This document shows, in pieces, positions 44,876 to 46,023 of a stretch of 46,023 bases of DNA. Position 1 is the first letter of the stretch. The number at the start of each line of letters is the position of its first letter. Under the pieces are notes generated by a model. It saw only the letters and a program-made list of their open reading frames with translations. It was not told where the DNA came from and did no database searches. The position numbers were made by a program, and so were the translations under genes. This stretch comes from Bacteroidales bacterium. GTDB lineage: Bacteria; Bacteroidota; Bacteroidia; Bacteroidales; P3. Where the stretch lies: contig JAKSMQ010000011.1 in NCBI GenBank assembly GCA_024400565.1, positions 1-46,023 on the forward strand. The letters are read 5' to 3'.

Positions 44876-45689
44876 TGCTTCCAATTTCTTTAGGTTGAAT
44901 ACAATATACGGGAATCTGGGCGTGATGTACCATCTGCTGGGCGTTGGTTCCCAGGAACAGGCGGGTGATGAGGCGTTGTTTCTCTGTGTTGACAACGACC
45001 ATATCTCCCTTTATCTCAGAGCAGTATTGAAGTACGGAATCTGTAAAGTTTTCGTAGCGGCGTCCGATGCAGGTGAAGGGAATACCTTCCTTTGCAAAGA
45101 ATTCCTCTACCTGCTTGAGGTATGACTTGAGTGTGCCCATGGAGTGGACATTCTCGATCAGACCCAATATATGAACTCTCGACCCGAATATCTTTGCCAT
45201 AGTGGCCGCATAGGGAACTTTCTGGCGCGAGTATGGATTGATTCGGAGCGGGAGCACAATGTTCTGGAGCGAACGGTTGAAGTCAAAACCCTCACGGATG
45301 GTCAGGGTAGGGCAGGGGGCTTCGAGCATGATGCGGCATGCCGTGCTGCCTCGCCAGTAGCGCTCGTAGCCTTTGGCTCCATTGGTACCAATTACAATCA
45401 TCGGCGAATTGAGTTTCTTGGCTTCTTCTCCCAAAACGTCTGCCACGGCACCGTATTTCACCTCGTAGGTGATAGTGCCATGCAATCGGGGAGCGTGTTC
45501 ATCGCATAGCGACTGCATCTTGTCGACGGCCAGGCGTTGGGTCTGGTCTTTCTCGTCCGACGATGATTTATCTTTTCTTACCCAGATGAGTTTGATGTTA
45601 GTACCCATCTTGTTGGCAATATCCACAGCCACGTCGAGGGCTACATAAGAGCCCTTTGAAAAATCCGTGCCTACGATGATCGATTTCAT
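44865..45689 (-). CDS. universal stress protein, tandem domains
   Basis: The 274-residue protein has two UspA domains, residues 1-135 and about 140-270. The first starts KSIIVGTDFSKGSYVALDVAV and keeps the ATP-binding signature G-x2-G-x9-G-S (GTNGAKGYERYWRGS, 101-115), so it is expected to bind ATP. The second (NIVLPLRINPYSRQKVPYA) has lost that signature, as often in tandem Usps. Such proteins support survival in stress or growth arrest, with no defined reaction. The downstream flavoprotein gene overlaps its end by 11 bases. No clear TAnnTTTG promoter is seen upstream in the window. Confidence 0.93.
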   Translation of the reverse strand: MKSIIVGTDFSKGSYVALDVAVDIANKMGTNIKLIWVRKDKSSSDEKDQTQRLAVDKMQSLCDEHAPRLHGTITYEVKYGAVADVLGEEAKKLNSPMIVIGTNGAKGYERYWRGSTACRIMLEAPCPTLTIREGFDFNRSLQNIVLPLRINPYSRQKVPYAATMAKIFGSRVHILGLIENVHSMGTLKSYLKQVEEFFAKEGIPFTCIGRRYENFTDSVLQYCSEIKGDMVVVNTEKQRLITRLFLGTNAQQMVHHAQIPVYCIQPKEIGSIAR

Positions 45690-46023
45690 GGTTATGTATT
45701 CAAAAGGTTAAATAAAGAATATCTTTATTTTTTATCAATATCTAATAACGTACCAGAATAAGTTTTATTACATCGGGAGAATAATTATTTTTTTTGTCTT
45801 GTATCCTTATGCCCTTCGACTAGCCTTGTTCGGATGTTATAAACTTTCATAATTATGTGTACTCCAATGTTTTCATAATAACATTTTTCGTTCTATTTTG
45901 CCTTTGAATCAAACGAAAAATAGTAAATAGTAATTGCATTTTTATCTGTCCAAAAAGTAATCATAGATGGCCTAAGTTCCAATAAGAAATGCAACTTTTG
46001 AGAAAGAAAAGCACGAGGAAAAA
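45690..46023. other. AT-rich end of the window, no gene recognised
   Basis: These 334 bases upstream of the stress-protein gene are AT-rich and contain no open frame with protein-like composition, RNA gene or clear promoter. The next gene presumably begins beyond the window. Confidence 0.6.

Noticed and set aside
44876-44995. N-terminal extension of the HI0933-like flavoprotein
   Set aside because: The extra residues read as the shadow of the stress-protein gene in another phase. The Rossmann motif normally begins within the first few residues.
45780-46023. possible gene start or promoter at the window end
   Set aside because: No frame of convincing composition or TAnnTTTG box was seen; the sequence is simply AT-rich.

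Overview
The window looks like chromosome from a Bacteroidales bacterium, most likely Prevotella-like. Several intergenic regions carry the Bacteroidetes promoter pattern TTTG-N19/20-TAnnTTTG. Shine-Dalgarno sites are mostly absent. Many proteins have short lipoprotein signals. GyrB, TonB, LptF/G, SufE and DUF59 proteins, PepE, a fold-III 'flavobacterial-type' arginine decarboxylase and a WbaP/WcaJ-type sugar transferase all fit this phylum. No rRNA, tRNA or CRISPR array was recognised.

Region 1 (1-11460) is a type I restriction-modification locus that carries extra cargo. The window begins at the 3' end of an upstream gene (possibly hsdM). It is followed by hsdS, a 1336-aa membrane-anchored YobI/KAP-like P-loop NTPase, a 52-aa small ORF coupled to both neighbours (ATGA overlap upstream, 2-nt gap downstream), an AbiH-family protein, a class II Fic protein with a winged-helix tail, and hsdR. 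All read in one direction with short gaps. Base composition changes abruptly inside hsdS, abiH and hsdR, as expected of a mosaic defence locus. A decayed ORF, 16-bp direct repeats and a bidirectional terminator close the region. This is the part most likely to hold an undescribed system: restriction guarded by, or paired with, an NTPase/AbiH/Fic module.

Region 2 (11488-25866) is mostly core genome. It holds dnaK, with a cysteine-rich tail and a sigma-54-like promoter; a coiled-coil/beta-barrel outer-membrane protein; an arginine-type decarboxylase followed by an FKBP lipoprotein; a YfcE-like phosphoesterase divergent from an EamA transporter; and a run of lipoprotein, polyprenyl-phosphate sugar transferase, secreted nuclease lipoprotein and DUF2461 protein. 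An MFS transporter and a further lipoprotein end the region.

Region 3 (25886-35197, minus strand) carries nfo, pepE, gyrB, three small lipoproteins, an OppC/DppC-type permease, DUF59/SufT-like, sufE and an LptF/G permease. Region 4 (35914-39013, plus strand) has tonB, an ABC-F ATPase and yraN. Region 5 (39029-45689, minus strand) has a 1519-aa strawberry-notch-type helicase, a HI0933/BaiN-like flavoprotein and a tandem universal stress protein.

Two intergenic regions 20 kb apart (14678-14757 and 35421-35588) share an unusual 11-bp-period repeat (ACARACAGCAY) followed by inverted units. A second, unrelated 11-bp-period array lies just before hsdS. The intergenic region at 24744-24849 contains five alternating copies of a near-palindrome. 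Function statements rest on motif recognition in the given sequence; no database search was possible.
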